Positions 44,708 through 53,465 of a DNA stretch of 64,000 nucleotides are shown here, one piece after another. The notes under the pieces are model-generated. The model ran no database searches. It was given only the letters and a program-made list of their open reading frames with translations, and had not been told where the DNA came from. Made by a program: the position numbers and the translations under genes. The stretch is from contig CP070751.1 in NCBI GenBank assembly GCA_020348445.1, positions 4,537,709 to 4,601,708 on the forward strand, given 5' to 3'. The DNA is from Thermoplasmata archaeon. Its GTDB lineage: Archaea > Thermoplasmatota > Thermoplasmata > GCA-020350865. The first letter of the stretch is position 1, and each line of letters opens with the position of its first letter.

Positions 44708-44781
44708 GTAATCACCAGCTATTTATTTTGTAGGTAAGAAATTAAGGCATCATAAGAAATATTGGAATTGTATCCTCCCAC

Positions 44782-45813
44782 TCATAGAGAATAGTCTGCA
44801 AGCTGCTCTTTAATCAGCTTGATGTCTTGTTCATCTGGAAGGAAGGGAAAGTTCCTTATGGGGCGTGAAGGTCTTTCATTGCCAAATGGGCGGTTGCATG
44901 CTACTTTACCATTCTTTCCTGCGCAGCCAGAGGTCATGAACGCCTCACCGTCTTGGATTATTTTATTTAAGTCCACACCAAATTCTATTACCTGGCCCTT
45001 CTCATTGAATTTCATATTATTTAAAGAACCCAGGCCCCCATTGATTATGTACCTGGCCAATTGTACTCGCCTGTACCTTCCATATGATGGCTGTACATGT
45101 TTCTCCAATTTGCTTCCTCCTTCTGGAAAGAATGAGAACAAATGGGTTTTTGCTCCTAGATCCTCGGCCCTTTGGATGCTTTCGATCATCTCCCTTTCCG
45201 TCTCTCCCAAGCCCACGATAAGATGGACTCCCACATTACCTCTTCCAAATACCTCCACACACCATTTTACAACTTCCCAATAATGATCCCATTTATGAGG
45301 GCCTTTGACACCTTTGCCCCTATGTTCTTCAAATAACTCAGGGGTGACAGTATCTATTGCAATACCAACCATATCCGCACCTGAAATTCTGATTCTCTCT
45401 ATTGATTTCTTATCCTTTATCATGGTGGGAGAAATAAGGCCGCTTATGAGGAGGTCTGTTTCATCCTTGAACTTTTTCATGACCCAACACATGTCCTCAA
45501 AGGCCCTAGGATGCGTGATCATGGACACACATAACCTCTGTAAATGTTTTCCGTGCTCATTTGTTCGTTTTATAATTTCATCTATCTGATATGAAGGCCA
45601 GTCTACCCTGATGAATGTTCTGTCTTCTTCATCCACATCTCTTGCTTTTGATAAACCACAATAGCTACAGTTCGCCTTACAGCCGTCTTCATATGTTAAT
45701 AGTAGATTTAACGCATTGAGTCTTGCTCCTCTGAAGAATCTTCCTGGCAAGAGTTTCATTGTCATTGCAGCAGCTGTGCTTGTTTGCAGATATTCAGGAC
45801 TGTTTTGGGGCAT
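44782..45813 (-). CDS. radical SAM enzyme, LipS1/LipS2-type lipoyl synthase half
   Basis: The 343-residue protein has the radical SAM motif CKANCSYCG (C45, C49, C52) and BioB-like features: VGIAIDTVTPELFEEHRGKG (about 145-165), VGVHLIVGLGETEREMI (about 200) and a C-terminal TSGCAGKNGKVACNRPFGNE with two further Cys that could hold an auxiliary cluster. It overlaps the GcvH-like gene by 20 nt and precedes the ligase gene by 74 nt. Two-protein lipoyl synthases (LipS1 plus LipS2, shown in Thermococcus) insert the two sulfurs in separate steps; the other half is probably the gene at 57064. Which is LipS1 I cannot tell. Confidence 0.8.
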   Translation of the reverse strand: MPQNSPEYLQTSTAAAMTMKLLPGRFFRGARLNALNLLLTYEDGCKANCSYCGLSKARDVDEEDRTFIRVDWPSYQIDEIIKRTNEHGKHLQRLCVSMITHPRAFEDMCWVMKKFKDETDLLISGLISPTMIKDKKSIERIRISGADMVGIAIDTVTPELFEEHRGKGVKGPHKWDHYWEVVKWCVEVFGRGNVGVHLIVGLGETEREMIESIQRAEDLGAKTHLFSFFPEGGSKLEKHVQPSYGRYRRVQLARYIINGGLGSLNNMKFNEKGQVIEFGVDLNKIIQDGEAFMTSGCAGKNGKVACNRPFGNERPSRPIRNFPFLPDEQDIKLIKEQLADYSL

Positions 45814-46297
45814 CGCAATCCAACCTTATAATTTCGCTTTCGATCCATATTTTAATGCCTTCCTCCCCTTCAACTATATCGTCTGATTGAAGATCTTTAT
45901 CCAGGTTTTCAGGCTCAATTTCCACTATCCAGGCATTGTAAGGATCCTTGTTCACTTTGATGGGATCATTTAACACATCCTCGTTTACTGAAACGACTTT
46001 TCCACTTATGGGAGAGTAAAATTTGGATACGAACTTCGCTGACTCGAAACTGCCTATTGCTTCGCCCTGAGACAGCTTCCGATTGTCTATGGTGATATAA
46101 CTCAAATATCCTGCATTCTCAGTTAGAAATGAGTCCATCCCAATCCTCAGGATGCCTCCTTCTTCCTTTAGCCATATATGATTCCCATGTTTTTTGTAGT
46201 ACTTTCTATCCAAGGGAAATTTCATGTTATTTATCTCGATCAAGGTTCTCCCTCCAATCCGACGAAAAACATTCTTAGGATTTAGGTTTTTCGTCAT
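45794..46297 (-). CDS. gcvH: GcvH-like lipoyl carrier protein 3, divergent
   Basis: The 167-residue protein has the H-protein core (LDRKYYKKHGNHIWLKEEGG, then ESAKFVSKFYSPISGKVVSV) with the lipoyl Lys at 88, five residues before F-Y-S-P. It carries an N-terminal extension of about 24 residues compared with the other two; ATG 46225 (MKFPLDRK) would remove it. It lies between the second ligase and the LipS-type gene and overlaps the latter by 20 nt, so it could be the scaffold on which octanoyl groups are converted to lipoyl (inference). Confidence 0.85.
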   Translation of the reverse strand: MTKNLNPKNVFRRIGGRTLIEINNMKFPLDRKYYKKHGNHIWLKEEGGILRIGMDSFLTENAGYLSYITIDNRKLSQGEAIGSFESAKFVSKFYSPISGKVVSVNEDVLNDPIKVNKDPYNAWIVEIEPENLDKDLQSDDIVEGEEGIKIWIESEIIRLDCDAPKQS

Positions 46298-46305
46298 AGG
46301 TCATT

Positions 46306-47295
46306 TTATTTATCCTGTTTTCTGTGCAACTCGTTAATAATATTTAAAACTTCTTTTTCCTCGAAAACAATGCCTATTAAAGAGTTCATTAGGGCTTTGT
46401 TTGGTAAAGTAGTTCCAGATGTACTAACCACATCAATATCCCTTATCTTTTCATCCTCAAGTTCGAAGATAATGTCATACCTTCTGTTATGAGATTCGAA
46501 GCTACGATATATTATCATGATGCCTTCCCTGATCTTTATGTCTCTTCCACTTCTTTTCGGAACCTTTTGAAAAAGCCACTTTTTGGTAGAGAATTTTCTG
46601 TCAAGTTCATCCATAGCAGACCAAATGTCGTCCGTAATTTTTGCTGGAGTCAAAGGACCCAGTGATTTCTCATATTCGGAAATCAGCGCATCCTTAATCT
46701 CTCTTTGGGAAGGAATGAGTCCCAGTTCATTCTTTATTGTCGTCATATTTTTCCGCATGCTTTCAAGAACCCTATTTCTGAACTCTTTGTTTGGAACATT
46801 CAATATGTTTGCTATTTTTGTAAAATTAAAATCCAAAAGGAGATTTCCAACCAGAACCTTGCAGTCACCGATTTCCCCGCCTCCATTTCCCGATATCTTC
46901 TTTTGTCCCACAATTATATCATTTATTGGAACGAAATTGCCCTGCAATCCAAATCCACTTAGAACTCTAACAACAGGCTTCAAAAATTTTTCGAAAAATG
47001 CCTGATTATTTCGTGGTGTAAGTGGATTGTCCCTTCGGATGATCACCTGATAAAAAATCTGATATTTATCAAGGAAAACTGTACCTCCCCCTGTTTCCCT
47101 CCGAAAATATCCGATTTTATGTTTTTTGCAGTAATCTAAATCTAGCTCTTGTTCCAAATCCTGGGCAAAACCAATGCAAGCGTACGGTTCCTTTGTTCCT
47201 GTAAGAATAAGACATTCCTCATTTCTACGGGCAAGAACATGATAGATCAGTTGGGAATCGCTCCATTTTAAATGAGGGAGATTGTATAATCTTAT
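46306..47295 (-). CDS. lplA: lipoate/octanoate-protein ligase (LplA with C-terminal accessory domain); probable ATA start
   Basis: Motifs: YACIGFAQDLEQELDLDYC, RRETGGGTVFLD and NDIIVGQKKISGNGGGEI with catalytic Lys, then an accessory C-terminal domain (IKIREGIMIIYRS to DIDVVSTSGTTLP). The first conventional start, TTG 47157, cuts off about 45 family-typical residues. The frame is open further and gives RLYNLPHLKWSDSQLIYHVL and PYACIGFAQ, a canonical ligase beginning. The only suitable first codon is ATA at 47295, seven bases after AGGAGG (47308-47303); TGA blocks the frame upstream. It heads the lipoate assembly operon (ligase, carrier, LipS, ligase-DUF116). An AT box lies at 47311-47326. Confidence 0.82.
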   Translation of the reverse strand: MRLYNLPHLKWSDSQLIYHVLARRNEECLILTGTKEPYACIGFAQDLEQELDLDYCKKHKIGYFRRETGGGTVFLDKYQIFYQVIIRRDNPLTPRNNQAFFEKFLKPVVRVLSGFGLQGNFVPINDIIVGQKKISGNGGGEIGDCKVLVGNLLLDFNFTKIANILNVPNKEFRNRVLESMRKNMTTIKNELGLIPSQREIKDALISEYEKSLGPLTPAKITDDIWSAMDELDRKFSTKKWLFQKVPKRSGRDIKIREGIMIIYRSFESHNRRYDIIFELEDEKIRDIDVVSTSGTTLPNKALMNSLIGIVFEEKEVLNIINELHRKQDK

Positions 47296-47417
47296 ATTAT
47301 TGCCTCCTTTTATTAATAATATATTTCTGTCATGGATATTACAATATGTTCATTTTCTTTCAACCTGAAAACGGTTTTTAGCAACTTGTCCAATTCACTT
47401 TGCCAATTAAAGCTTCG

Positions 47418-49118
47418 TCATAACCTTCTATATATTATGATTACAGCAATCAACCAAATAATCACAATCGAGAGTACTGAAAGTGTAATTGGAAGAAATT
47501 CAATGTTTATGACCTGTCCAGTCCAAGCGATATAGATCACAAGTGCTGCAGCCATGATGCTGATGGAAACTATAACTCCGATTTTTCTAATGTAGGATTT
47601 AAGATCATCAAATATGGCATGATCGACTTTAATCATCAGCTGATCACTTTCCAGTTTTCGAAGGATTTTATCTGCCCGCTTGGGAAGTGAATGTGCAAAT
47701 TTCCTGTATTCTCTTGCTGTTTCCAGGGCCTGGATTGGATCGGGTCTCAATTTATATCTATCCTGTAAAAGAGGTATTATGTTGGCCTGGGCAACTTCGA
47801 CTATATCGAATTTTGGATTAAGATCCCTGCAGACGCCCTCTACCTGCATAAGCGCCCTCTCAAAGAGGAAGAATGACGAAGGGAGCATTAACTTGTGCCT
47901 GATTGCGATATCAGCCATTCTCTGGTTCATTCCCTCAGCAATTGGAACATCCTCCTTTTTTAGGAGGCTGAAATCAATGAAATCCCGAAGGTCCCACTCC
48001 AATCTTTGGAAATTAATTTCACTTTCACGACCTTGGCTCATCTCTACAAAAGTGGAAGCAGCCTTGCTAACATTTTTCTGAATAAGGGAAATATAAAACG
48101 TCCCCACCTGCTCCCTTGTTTCATCATTCATGTACCCTATGGCCCCAAAGTCCAAAAAGCACACCCTGTTTCCCTTCATTACAAATATATTATCTTGATG
48201 AGGATCTGCATGGAAAAAACCGTCGATAAATATCTGTTTAATATAGGCTCTTCCCAGAGTGTCGGTGATGGCCTTAAAATCAGTGTTCATTTCTCTGAGT
48301 TTATTTTGAGAATCTAAAGAAGCTCCTTCTATGAATTCCATGCAAAGAACCTTTTTGGTGGAGAATTTCCAGTACACCTTGGGGATGACCACACTCTCCA
48401 GGGAGCTCATGTTATCCTTGAACCTCTCTATGTTCCTGGCCTCCAATGTGTAATCTATCTCCCTTAATATCATGTGCCCGAACTCATCTATTATTCCCTG
48501 AGGGTCGAAGTTCTCAATATTTTTAAAAGCCCTTTTTAGGAGTTCGGAGATGTTATTCAATATCTCGATATCAGCCTTTATGATCTCCTTGATATCGGGT
48601 CTTTGAACCTTTACCGCAACCTTCTCTTTTGTTCCTTTCAGTATACCGACATGAACCTGGCCAATGGAAGCTGCGGCTATGGGTGATTTATCAAAGAATT
48701 CGAAAACCGCATTAATTTTCTTTCCCAACTCTTCTTCCACAATCTCCTTCACCTTCTCAATCGGGATTGGTGGAACATCATCTCTTAGGCTTCCCAACTC
48801 CTCTGCATAATCTTTTGGAATAAGATCGGACCTTGTACTCAACATCTGACCCAGTTTGATAAACGTTGGACCAAGGCTTTCTAAAAGAAGCCGGAACCTA
48901 ACAGAACTTCTTTGGCTTGCGATATCTTTTTTTTCCTCGCTATCCAGCTTGGTATCTTTCAAGAGACTTGTTGCGTCCCATAGCCTGCCAAATCCATATC
49001 TCGATAGAGCAGACAGAATCTCACCCACACGTTTATAATGGACATACTTCTGGCTCAAAAGGCGTCTTACGGGCTCTCTTGGACCCTCCGAATCATCAAG
49101 AACATCCCTGTTAAGCAT
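47418..49118 (-). CDS. ubiB: UbiB/ABC1/ADCK family atypical kinase
   Basis: The 566-residue protein shows the family marks: the KxGQ motif in FIKLGQMLSTRSDLIP (about 86-101), the Ala-rich nucleotide loop AAASIGQVH (about 148-156), VKVQRPD lysine, catalytic loop FFHADPHQDNIF (about 300) and LDFGAIG (about 318). Two C-terminal membrane helices (about 500-562) anchor it. Relatives support ubiquinone, menaquinone or other prenyl-lipid synthesis as ATPases. Neighbouring UbiA genes agree with a prenylquinone-type role. Confidence 0.92.
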   Translation of the reverse strand: MLNRDVLDDSEGPREPVRRLLSQKYVHYKRVGEILSALSRYGFGRLWDATSLLKDTKLDSEEKKDIASQRSSVRFRLLLESLGPTFIKLGQMLSTRSDLIPKDYAEELGSLRDDVPPIPIEKVKEIVEEELGKKINAVFEFFDKSPIAAASIGQVHVGILKGTKEKVAVKVQRPDIKEIIKADIEILNNISELLKRAFKNIENFDPQGIIDEFGHMILREIDYTLEARNIERFKDNMSSLESVVIPKVYWKFSTKKVLCMEFIEGASLDSQNKLREMNTDFKAITDTLGRAYIKQIFIDGFFHADPHQDNIFVMKGNRVCFLDFGAIGYMNDETREQVGTFYISLIQKNVSKAASTFVEMSQGRESEINFQRLEWDLRDFIDFSLLKKEDVPIAEGMNQRMADIAIRHKLMLPSSFFLFERALMQVEGVCRDLNPKFDIVEVAQANIIPLLQDRYKLRPDPIQALETAREYRKFAHSLPKRADKILRKLESDQLMIKVDHAIFDDLKSYIRKIGVIVSISIMAAALVIYIAWTGQVINIEFLPITLSVLSIVIIWLIAVIIIYRRL

Positions 49119-49223
49119 GGTGTACTTCCTCTTACGCCCAGTTCTTTTGACACACTACTATAATGTGTTATTATTTATAACTTCCTGAGATCTGAAATAG
49201 TTAGTTGACTTTGTTACTGATGT

Positions 49224-50144
49224 TCACCCCAGCGCATTAAATTTAAAAATAACAACATTCGCCATCCTCAAAGCTATATCGATTATCATGGAAAAACTGA
49301 AGAGCCAGAACCATTCTGCAGAACGAATAAAGGTCTTGGCCCCGACATCGGGCCTTGGAATTTTTACGAGATTGTCGGCAAAAATTATTAAAAGAATACC
49401 TGAAAAAACAGAGCCTATGAGAAATACGACCCCTAGATTAGTAAATAAGAACAACACAATGGACATGAAAAGAACAAATGTCCAGCACACGAATATGAAC
49501 TTTGCAGTTGCTTTTATTCCGTACTTGACAGGCAATGTTGGAACCCCTCTTTTCTTATCATACTCATAATCCCTGCAAACACCACTCCAAGTAAATCCCG
49601 GTTCAAAGAAAAAGAAGATAACAAAAAGCAATATAGCTTCAATGGTGATGGCATTTGTGTACACAAAGAACACACCAAAGGGCATCAATGCAGTTGGAAT
49701 AACAACGAACAAATTTGAATAAGGGGCATTACCCTTCATATATTTGGAATAAGCAAATATCGATATCATCTGGATTATCCCGATCATACCTGTAAGTGGA
49801 TTGAGGTAGAATAGGATGACAATTGAGGGAATTCCAAGGACTGCAGCATATACTAAAAGGGTCCTTTTTGGAATCCCAAGTTTAATTGCTTTTGGTATGG
49901 GCGCGTAAACATCCAGGTTAGCATCATAATAGTCATTTACCGCATAACCTGATGTTACTCCCAAGTATGATGCAAGGATAATGAGAAGCAACTTATTGTA
50001 GAACATGGAATCAGACGTAATTGAGGAGGCAAAGTCTCCGTATTCTATGGAGGCAAAAAGCGCCATTGCAGCAACCCAGGGTAGGGTCACGATTCCGATT
50101 ATCGGCCTCATTGTGATAACAAGTCCCTTGACAGCACCCGCCAT
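49224..50144 (-). CDS. UbiA-family prenyltransferase 2
   Basis: The 306-residue protein has eight to nine membrane helices and both aspartate motifs: NDYYDANLDVYAP (first, about 80-92) and DYEYDKKRGVPTLP (second, about 195-208). The chain length and second motif fit UbiA enzymes that use aromatic or glycerol phosphate acceptors. The start at 50144 follows AAGGTGAG; the frame runs open to 50306 but that stretch overlaps the next gene's start and is not family-like. Acceptor unknown. Confidence 0.9.
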   Translation of the reverse strand: MAGAVKGLVITMRPIIGIVTLPWVAAMALFASIEYGDFASSITSDSMFYNKLLLIILASYLGVTSGYAVNDYYDANLDVYAPIPKAIKLGIPKRTLLVYAAVLGIPSIVILFYLNPLTGMIGIIQMISIFAYSKYMKGNAPYSNLFVVIPTALMPFGVFFVYTNAITIEAILLFVIFFFFEPGFTWSGVCRDYEYDKKRGVPTLPVKYGIKATAKFIFVCWTFVLFMSIVLFLFTNLGVVFLIGSVFSGILLIIFADNLVKIPRPDVGAKTFIRSAEWFWLFSFSMIIDIALRMANVVIFKFNALG

Positions 50145-50237
50145 CTTCTCACCTTTGGCATTATTTTGGGGTGAATGAAATAACTGATTATATTTTTTAC
50201 CCCAATTCATAAGAACCAATATTTCATTGACCAAAGT

Positions 50238-51224
50238 ATGATACCAGTTGCCAAGGCCCATGAAGTTACAATTCATTCCCCTTCCCTGGCTATAGTTGCC
50301 TTCCACTCAAGCCCCTATCCTTCACATGTCCAGGGCGGGGCAGTAGACATATTTGGGGGGAAGGAATTCGGAACTCCTGTGATAAGCCCCGTATCTGGAG
50401 AAGTAATACTCATTGACAGGAGCAAAGTAGGAAAATCCAGATATTTTGATTCTGAGCCTTTTGATTACATAATTGCATTAAAATCCAAAGGGGTATGCGT
50501 GCGTATCCTCCATGTGGAGCCTGAAGTCGAAGTGGGAGATTCAATTGAAGTTTCTGAGAGACTTGGAAGCTACATAAGAACCCCTCTTCTTCCCTTCTGG
50601 TCCTATCCTCATTCTCATGTGGAGATCAAGGACTGTAAGGATACCGCATCTCCCCTATATGCATATCCCTTGGATTTGATGGGAAGTGGAGAATTCCAAG
50701 GTTCCCCCGAAATAGATTTTGATACCATCAATGCAGAGGTAATCCTGTCCACTGAAAATTATATCATAGTAACACCAGCAATCGATGTCCATGCAGTAAT
50801 TGGTTATTATTGGGGTGTGGCTGTAAAAGTGGATGATGAGTTCGCTCTTCTTGATGCACAATGCCCCTGGAACTGCTATGGTGGTCTTGTTCTTAAGGAT
50901 GGTTCAGAGGTGAGAGAGGGACATTTGGTAAAAATTGGGAACGTCACTCTTGGCTCGGTTATAAGAAGGCGGGGATCTTTGGCCACATATGCACTAGGAG
51001 GTGAACTAGGAGATGGAATCGACAGGTATTCTAAAGGATTATTGTTCAAGGATGTGAACAGATTCAATGTCCCCAACAAGCGAATCAAGGTGAATGGCGA
51101 GATATTTCTTGGGATATCAACGGGATTATCCCTTCAGGAGAACAGGACCATAAAACTTGTTCCCACAAAGCCCCTAGAGGAAAGATATGAAGAGGGGGAA
51201 GAGGTAACAATCGAATTTATTTAG
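50238..51224 (+). CDS. M23-like duplicated hybrid motif protein, probably not a peptidase
   Basis: The first half (about residues 20-150) follows the M23/LytM plan: GGAVDIFGGKEFGTPVISPV followed by SGEVILID, and later YPHSHVEIKD with the second-site H-x-H. The usual H-x-x-x-D first-site His is missing (Gly 33 at that position), so zinc peptidase activity is doubtful. The second half (about 165-328) is beta-rich and unknown (DAQCPWNCYGGLVLKDGSEV). There is no signal peptide, so it should be cytoplasmic. The hybrid-motif fold is also close to lipoyl domains, a point of interest here. It converges with a UbiA gene. Confidence 0.65.
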   Translation: MIPVAKAHEVTIHSPSLAIVAFHSSPYPSHVQGGAVDIFGGKEFGTPVISPVSGEVILIDRSKVGKSRYFDSEPFDYIIALKSKGVCVRILHVEPEVEVGDSIEVSERLGSYIRTPLLPFWSYPHSHVEIKDCKDTASPLYAYPLDLMGSGEFQGSPEIDFDTINAEVILSTENYIIVTPAIDVHAVIGYYWGVAVKVDDEFALLDAQCPWNCYGGLVLKDGSEVREGHLVKIGNVTLGSVIRRRGSLATYALGGELGDGIDRYSKGLLFKDVNRFNVPNKRIKVNGEIFLGISTGLSLQENRTIKLVPTKPLEERYEEGEEVTIEFI

Positions 51225-51258
51225 CGAGGATAAAACAAATTCAAAAAAGGGATAAAAC

Positions 51259-52230
51259 CTACAAACTCCACCAACCCACATAATAGGTCAGTAAAAGTGC
51301 ATTTCCCAGAACCAGAAGGAGGCTCAGGGATAGGATGGTCCAGTACACTCCCTTAAATGTCATCTTCTTTAAAATCAAGGGGTATACAATGACCTGAGCC
51401 AAGGCAATGGGCCAAATTACCGTCACCAATTCCGTTGTTATAAGATAATTAGTCAGGCCCATATAGATGATCAATAAATTCGCTATGGCTACAGATAGAG
51501 TTCCGAAAAAGAATGCAGTGTTTTTACCAAATCTCACGGCGAAAGTCATCTCCCTTGCTTTCTTGTCGCTCTCGTAGTCTATTATGGTGGTGGGAATGTA
51601 TATGGCGGCAACCCCGCTCATGGAGGTAAGACCCCATATCCATGGATATTCCATAAAGGGTTTTACTACTATCCACCCTGCAATGGAACATAAAAGTCCA
51701 CTTCCAAATGCATTGGTAATAACATCCAATCCCGCCCTGTTTTTCAACCTCACTGGCGGTGTGGAATAGGCAAGGGACAATATAATACAGAAAATCACCA
51801 AAAATCCGAATAATAATGAGACAAGAAATGAGAATACGAGCGCAAGGCTCATGAGTAGTAAGGAGGTCCATAAAACAGTTTTTGGCTTCAACAATCCCTG
51901 CGGCAATGGAAAAAGACCCTTTCTGCGACTCGTTGCGTCTATTTCACTATCCCAGTAATCATTGTAAAGTAGAGTGAAACCTCCCAGAAACGGACCCAAG
52001 GCAAATAATCCGAAACCGAACAATAGGAACTCATTTACATTCGCGGATGTAGAGGCCGTGCCTGTTAAAAGATCCAAGATGTATGTGGGAAATAATTTCT
52101 GGGTAGCAAAGACCCATGCCATGTAAAATGGTATTACAGAAACTCCCCAAAATATAGGCACCATGTGTTTCAGTAGATAGCGAAGAATTTTCATTGGTGA
52201 TACTTCATATGACTTATCCTGAAGGAACAT
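51259..52230 (-). CDS. UbiA-family prenyltransferase 3, in an operon with FAD oxidase 2
   Basis: The 323-residue protein has about nine membrane helices and two aspartate motifs, YNDYWDSEIDATSRRKGLFP (about 90-108) and DYESDKKAREMTFAVRFG (about 218-235), the latter typical of chlorophyll synthase and DGGGP synthase relatives. It begins 19 bp after the HdrD-like gene, so it is part of the FAD oxidase/HdrD operon; that links a prenyl-lipid, perhaps an electron carrier, to these dehydrogenases. ATG 52194 (MKILRYLL) is an alternative start. Confidence 0.88.
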   Translation of the reverse strand: MFLQDKSYEVSPMKILRYLLKHMVPIFWGVSVIPFYMAWVFATQKLFPTYILDLLTGTASTSANVNEFLLFGFGLFALGPFLGGFTLLYNDYWDSEIDATSRRKGLFPLPQGLLKPKTVLWTSLLLMSLALVFSFLVSLLFGFLVIFCIILSLAYSTPPVRLKNRAGLDVITNAFGSGLLCSIAGWIVVKPFMEYPWIWGLTSMSGVAAIYIPTTIIDYESDKKAREMTFAVRFGKNTAFFFGTLSVAIANLLIIYMGLTNYLITTELVTVIWPIALAQVIVYPLILKKMTFKGVYWTILSLSLLLVLGNALLLTYYVGWWSL

Positions 52231-52249
52231 ACCATCAGCTCAGGTGATG

Positions 52250-53461
52250 TTAAATGGATTTTGCCACGACATCTGCGATATCCATTACCTTCATTTTAAA
52301 TTTTTCACCCTTTGCCTTGTACTCGTCCTTTTTTGCTTCCACACCAATGCTTATTTGAGCTTTACAGTTTGGACAGGAAGAAACAATTGTATTTGCCTCT
52401 AATTCTATCCCTTCGTCCACCTTTCTCGCCGTGATTTTTGTTGTCAATTCATAATCAACAGCCTTTAAACCTCCCCCGCCACCACAGCATTCGCTGTTCA
52501 TCCTGTTGTTTGGATAATCCAGTACCTCTTCAACTCCCGGAATGCTGTTGAGTATCCTTCGGGGCTCCTCAAAAATTCCCTTACCCTCAAGTTCTGAGAT
52601 TCTACCCAGTTCACAAGGATCATGATATACTATGGGCAAGCTCTTCTTTTTAAAATCCTTGGAAAATTCCAGTTGGCCCTCCGTTATCATCCTGTCGATC
52701 ATCTGAGTTGTGTGAAGGACCTCGAAGTTCGATTTACCAACATATTTCGAATATTTTTTTAGGGCACGTAAACAACCAGGACATCCCGTTACCACAGTTC
52801 GTGCGCCTCTTTTTTCGAGTTGGCCAACATTATAGGTAGCAATTTCCTTGAAATTGTCAAATTGACCTGTCATCAGATTTATGGCACCGCAACACATCTC
52901 ATCTGAACCTAGGGTAGTGAAATCAATCTTAGCTTTAGACATGATCTTTAACATGTTCAACAACACTTGGTATTCGTAAAAGGATGTCATACAACCAGGA
53001 AAGAAAACAACCTCGGCCTTGGCAGGTAAATCGTAGTCGTCCTTGTACCATTCATCTCTTTTGGCAGTGGGCTCCATGAAAGGATTCTTGAATTCCGGAT
53101 TTTTGATATTCTCATACATGTCCTTTGCTGCAGTTGGAGGGCCATATCCGTTTTCCACCAGCCATTTTCTGGCATCCTCCCAAAACTCGTGGAACTTGAT
53201 ATCAACATGACATAAGGATTCACACCTACAGCACAAAGTACATGTGAACAGTTTTTGCATCCATTCATCAGTGATCTCGATTTTCCGACCAAGGAGTTTG
53301 TCCAAAAGACTCTTTGCAGAAAGTTGTTTCAGCCAATAAACTTTCCCCCTTGGAGTAAGGGATTCCCACCCTGTTTCCCTGTATACAGGACATATTGAAC
53401 GACAGTAACCACACTGAAGACACGCGTATAAATCCTTTATGTTAGGTATCTTATTACCCAT
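52250..53461 (-). CDS. HdrD/GlcF-like iron-sulfur protein 2, partner of FAD oxidase 2
   Basis: The 403-residue protein has [4Fe-4S] motifs CLQCGYCRSICP (about 17-28) and CTLCCRCESLCH (about 78-89; an extra Cys replaces the usual Gly) and two CCG domains: FFPGCMTSFYE...EMCCGAI...CPGC, and HDPCELGRI...ECCGGGGG...CPNC. It resembles the copy at 22330 over its length. GGAG from the overlapping end of the oxidase gene lies 7 nt before ATG 53461; the ATG at 53479 has no ribosome site. Confidence 0.9.
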   Translation of the reverse strand: MGNKIPNIKDLYACLQCGYCRSICPVYRETGWESLTPRGKVYWLKQLSAKSLLDKLLGRKIEITDEWMQKLFTCTLCCRCESLCHVDIKFHEFWEDARKWLVENGYGPPTAAKDMYENIKNPEFKNPFMEPTAKRDEWYKDDYDLPAKAEVVFFPGCMTSFYEYQVLLNMLKIMSKAKIDFTTLGSDEMCCGAINLMTGQFDNFKEIATYNVGQLEKRGARTVVTGCPGCLRALKKYSKYVGKSNFEVLHTTQMIDRMITEGQLEFSKDFKKKSLPIVYHDPCELGRISELEGKGIFEEPRRILNSIPGVEEVLDYPNNRMNSECCGGGGGLKAVDYELTTKITARKVDEGIELEANTIVSSCPNCKAQISIGVEAKKDEYKAKGEKFKMKVMDIADVVAKSI

Positions 53462-53465
53462 TACA

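Noticed and set aside
46282..46297. Extra copy of the TATGACGAAAAA promoter repeat at the start of GcvH-like 3
   Set aside because: It encodes the first residues MTKN and has no second copy or AT box at the 22-bp step, so I take it as coincidence.
50145..50306. 54-residue extension of the UbiA 2 frame
   Set aside because: AAGGTGAG precedes ATG 50144, the extension is not hydrophobic or family-like and it overlaps the start of the divergent gene.
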